Shown here: positions 62,789 to 64,000 of the stretch, piece by piece
How positions within the stretch are numbered: position 1 is the stretch's first letter
Layout: each line of letters opens with the position of its first letter
Origin: Levilactobacillus brevis
GTDB lineage: Bacteria > Bacillota > Bacilli > Lactobacillales > Lactobacillaceae
Length of the DNA stretch: 64,000 nucleotides
Assembly: GCA_003666485.1 (NCBI GenBank)
Contig: CP032931.1
Span: 2,852,001-2,916,000, forward strand
Direction of reading: 5' to 3'
The notes under the pieces: model-generated
Databases searched by the model: none
What the model saw: the letters and a program-made list of their open reading frames with translations, nothing else
Told to the model about the DNA's origin: nothing
Translations under genes and position numbers: made by a program

Positions 62789-63751
62789 CTATTTGCGACG
62801 CCGTTTCCGCCGCTTCTTTTGGCTGTACTTGATTTGTTTGATGTGTTTCTTATGGGTCAATTGCCGGTCGGTCGTGAACAGTTCGCGGCTGGTCGTGGGA
62901 TGGGCCCGCAAGTAGGCCTGCGTGAAGGCGTCCACGGCTTTAGTATCGGTGGTATCAATATTTTCATTTTGCATGGCCGTGGTCAGGTCTTCAAAGAAGC
63001 TTTCCAACTTGGGGTCGTACATCGTAACCAACGCCGTGTGGTGCTCGCTGACCCACTTTTCTAGGTCAGCGGCTGCGGGTAGCTTGTGTTGATCGGCTAA
63101 GTAACCGAACAGCGTCGTCAGCGCAAATGGCACCAGGTTGAACAGCGTCGGTACCCGGTCGGCCTCATCCAACAGGTGGGTGAACGGGCCAAACATGATT
63201 TCACTCAGCGTTGGCACGTCCCAGTCTTGAGGCTGCTTGCCCTTACCCGTGATCATGAGTTCTGCGGTCGTGTGCACGATGGTCACGAAGTTTTGCAGAT
63301 CACCCTGTGACAGGTTGGCCACGTCGGCCTGCGCCGTCATGGCTTGGACCCACCGTTCTACTTGGGCGACGACACCCTCATAGGCGGTCTGCTCGCTGGC
63401 AGCGTCGGCATGCTTTTCCACCAACGTGGGCCGTGCCTGCTTTAAAGCGGCATCCAGGGCCGACAAATTAGGGAGCTGTTGGGCCTTGAAATAAGCCGTC
63501 AGCACCGGAACAACCGCCACAAAATACAGGTGCGGCTGATCAACCATCGTTGGTAAGGCGGCCAAGGTCGCAGCCACCTGTTGCGGCGTCCAGTCGCCCT
63601 GCGCCATGTTCACCGTTTCCCGAACGTGCAACACATCCGTCAAAATGTCAGCGGCATACTTTTGCTGATTAGCTGATAATGAAGCCAACCGTTGCGGCGT
63701 CAGGAATTCTGCCGGCGTCAACGATTTGGCAGTTGAATCTGATTGTTCCAT
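62789..63751 (-). CDS. Hypothetical protein with basic tail
   Basis: 320 residues from ATG 63751 (AGGGG ten bases upstream; ATG 63760 is closer). Mostly helical, no signal or membrane segment. The C-terminus is a Lys/Arg cluster (KKRRKRRRK) suggesting nucleic-acid or membrane-surface contact. No recognised family. Codon use fits the host. Monocistronic. Confidence 0.7.
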   Translation of the reverse strand: MEQSDSTAKSLTPAEFLTPQRLASLSANQQKYAADILTDVLHVRETVNMAQGDWTPQQVAATLAALPTMVDQPHLYFVAVVPVLTAYFKAQQLPNLSALDAALKQARPTLVEKHADAASEQTAYEGVVAQVERWVQAMTAQADVANLSQGDLQNFVTIVHTTAELMITGKGKQPQDWDVPTLSEIMFGPFTHLLDEADRVPTLFNLVPFALTTLFGYLADQHKLPAAADLEKWVSEHHTALVTMYDPKLESFFEDLTTAMQNENIDTTDTKAVDAFTQAYLRAHPTTSRELFTTDRQLTHKKHIKQIKYSQKKRRKRRRK

Positions 63752-63824
63752 TACTTTCATACCCCTATCTTGAAGCGCTTAGGTCTATTATAGGGAAATT
63801 CCTTAAGAAAAAGCAAATCCGAGC

Positions 63825-63858
63825 AAAAAAGAGCCTGGAATATTCGATCCCAGACTCA
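63825..63858 (-). terminator. Terminator of the gene at the window edge
   Basis: Minus strand GAGTCTGGGA...TCCAGGCTC then six T, 35 bases after the stop at 63892. Confidence 0.88.
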
Positions 63859-63891
63859 TATTTCTATACTGTTAGCGAGGAGAGCGTCACC

Positions 63892-64000
63892 CTACTCTTC
63901 ACGCCGCTGAAAATGAAAGTCGCGGCCACCGTAATCCTCAACATATTGATACAGAATTAGTTCCATCACCGAAATCGTCGAAATCCGTGAACTAATGTCG
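63892..64000 (-). CDS. C-terminal end of a protein running off the window
   Basis: Open minus-strand frame of about 36 codons ending at TAG 63892-63894 (reads VMELILYQYVEDYGG...FQRREE). Followed by a good terminator, so probably the true end of a gene; too short to identify. Confidence 0.55.
   Translation of the reverse strand, partial: DISSRISTISVMELILYQYVEDYGGRDFHFQRREE

Overview
The window looks like chromosome from a heterofermentative Lactobacillaceae, most probably a Levilactobacillus of the L. brevis group but not L. brevis itself. The 16S text resembles that species apart from differences such as the V2 hairpin. Supporting traits are an isoprimeverose/alpha-xylosidase cluster (xylP, xylQ, xylR), a mevalonate-pathway HMG-CoA reductase, Lactobacillales-type surface proteins, a type I-E style CRISPR repeat and GC-rich core codon use. 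Assignment is from memory of sequences, not from a search.

Layout. 0-2.7 kb: zinc-type ABC importer (adcA-adcC-adcB, minus strand) behind a promoter with a Zur-box-like palindrome. 2.8-4.5 kb: pyrD with a complete PyrR-type attenuation leader, abutting a six-repeat CRISPR array with no cas genes in the window. 4.5-8 kb: alpha/beta hydrolase, then a 6-phospho-beta-glucosidase/ROK kinase pair. 8.4-13.9 kb: divergent xylPR and xylQ with a CcpA-type cre site in each promoter. 13.9-16.3 kb: UDG-like protein, frameshifted FRG-domain gene and ImmA/IrrE-like protease. 16.4-22.6 kb: housekeeping run metG-tatD-rnmV-rsmA-veg-ispE. 23-30.8 kb: DUF72, sirtuin, HExxH protein, mvaA, Ppx/GppA, trpS behind a T-box, and an alcohol dehydrogenase. 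30.9-34.7 kb: AT-rich island with two secreted proteins. 34.8-37.2 kb: helD. 37.2-38.7 kb: phage MuF/gp7-like remnant carrying a C-terminal toxin-like domain, followed by a probable immunity gene. 38.7-46.4 kb: small secreted and membrane proteins, antiporter, flavin oxidoreductase, MFS, DUF3290/DUF421 and NUDIX. 46.5-51.4 kb: a very large Gly/Ser/Asp/Asn-repeat sortase-anchored protein and two C39-like secreted proteins. 51.7-57.3 kb: rRNA operon (16S-23S-5S-tRNA-Thr, minus strand). 57.5-64 kb: MFS, lysS, murE, a hypothetical protein and a partial gene.

The most striking observations are: (1) the first 225 bp of 16S rRNA occur as an exact tandem duplication inside the RNase III processing stem; (2) an interspersed, strongly palindromic repeat family has seven copies plus one tail in 64 kb, and one copy keeps outer terminal inverted repeats and a 6-bp direct repeat like a MITE; (3) a phage head-morphogenesis remnant retains a toxin-like C-terminus with a translationally coupled small acidic partner; (4) an AT-rich ImmA/IrrE-FRG gene pair is broken by one frameshift. 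Coordinates of RNA ends, repeat limits and chosen starts are read by eye.
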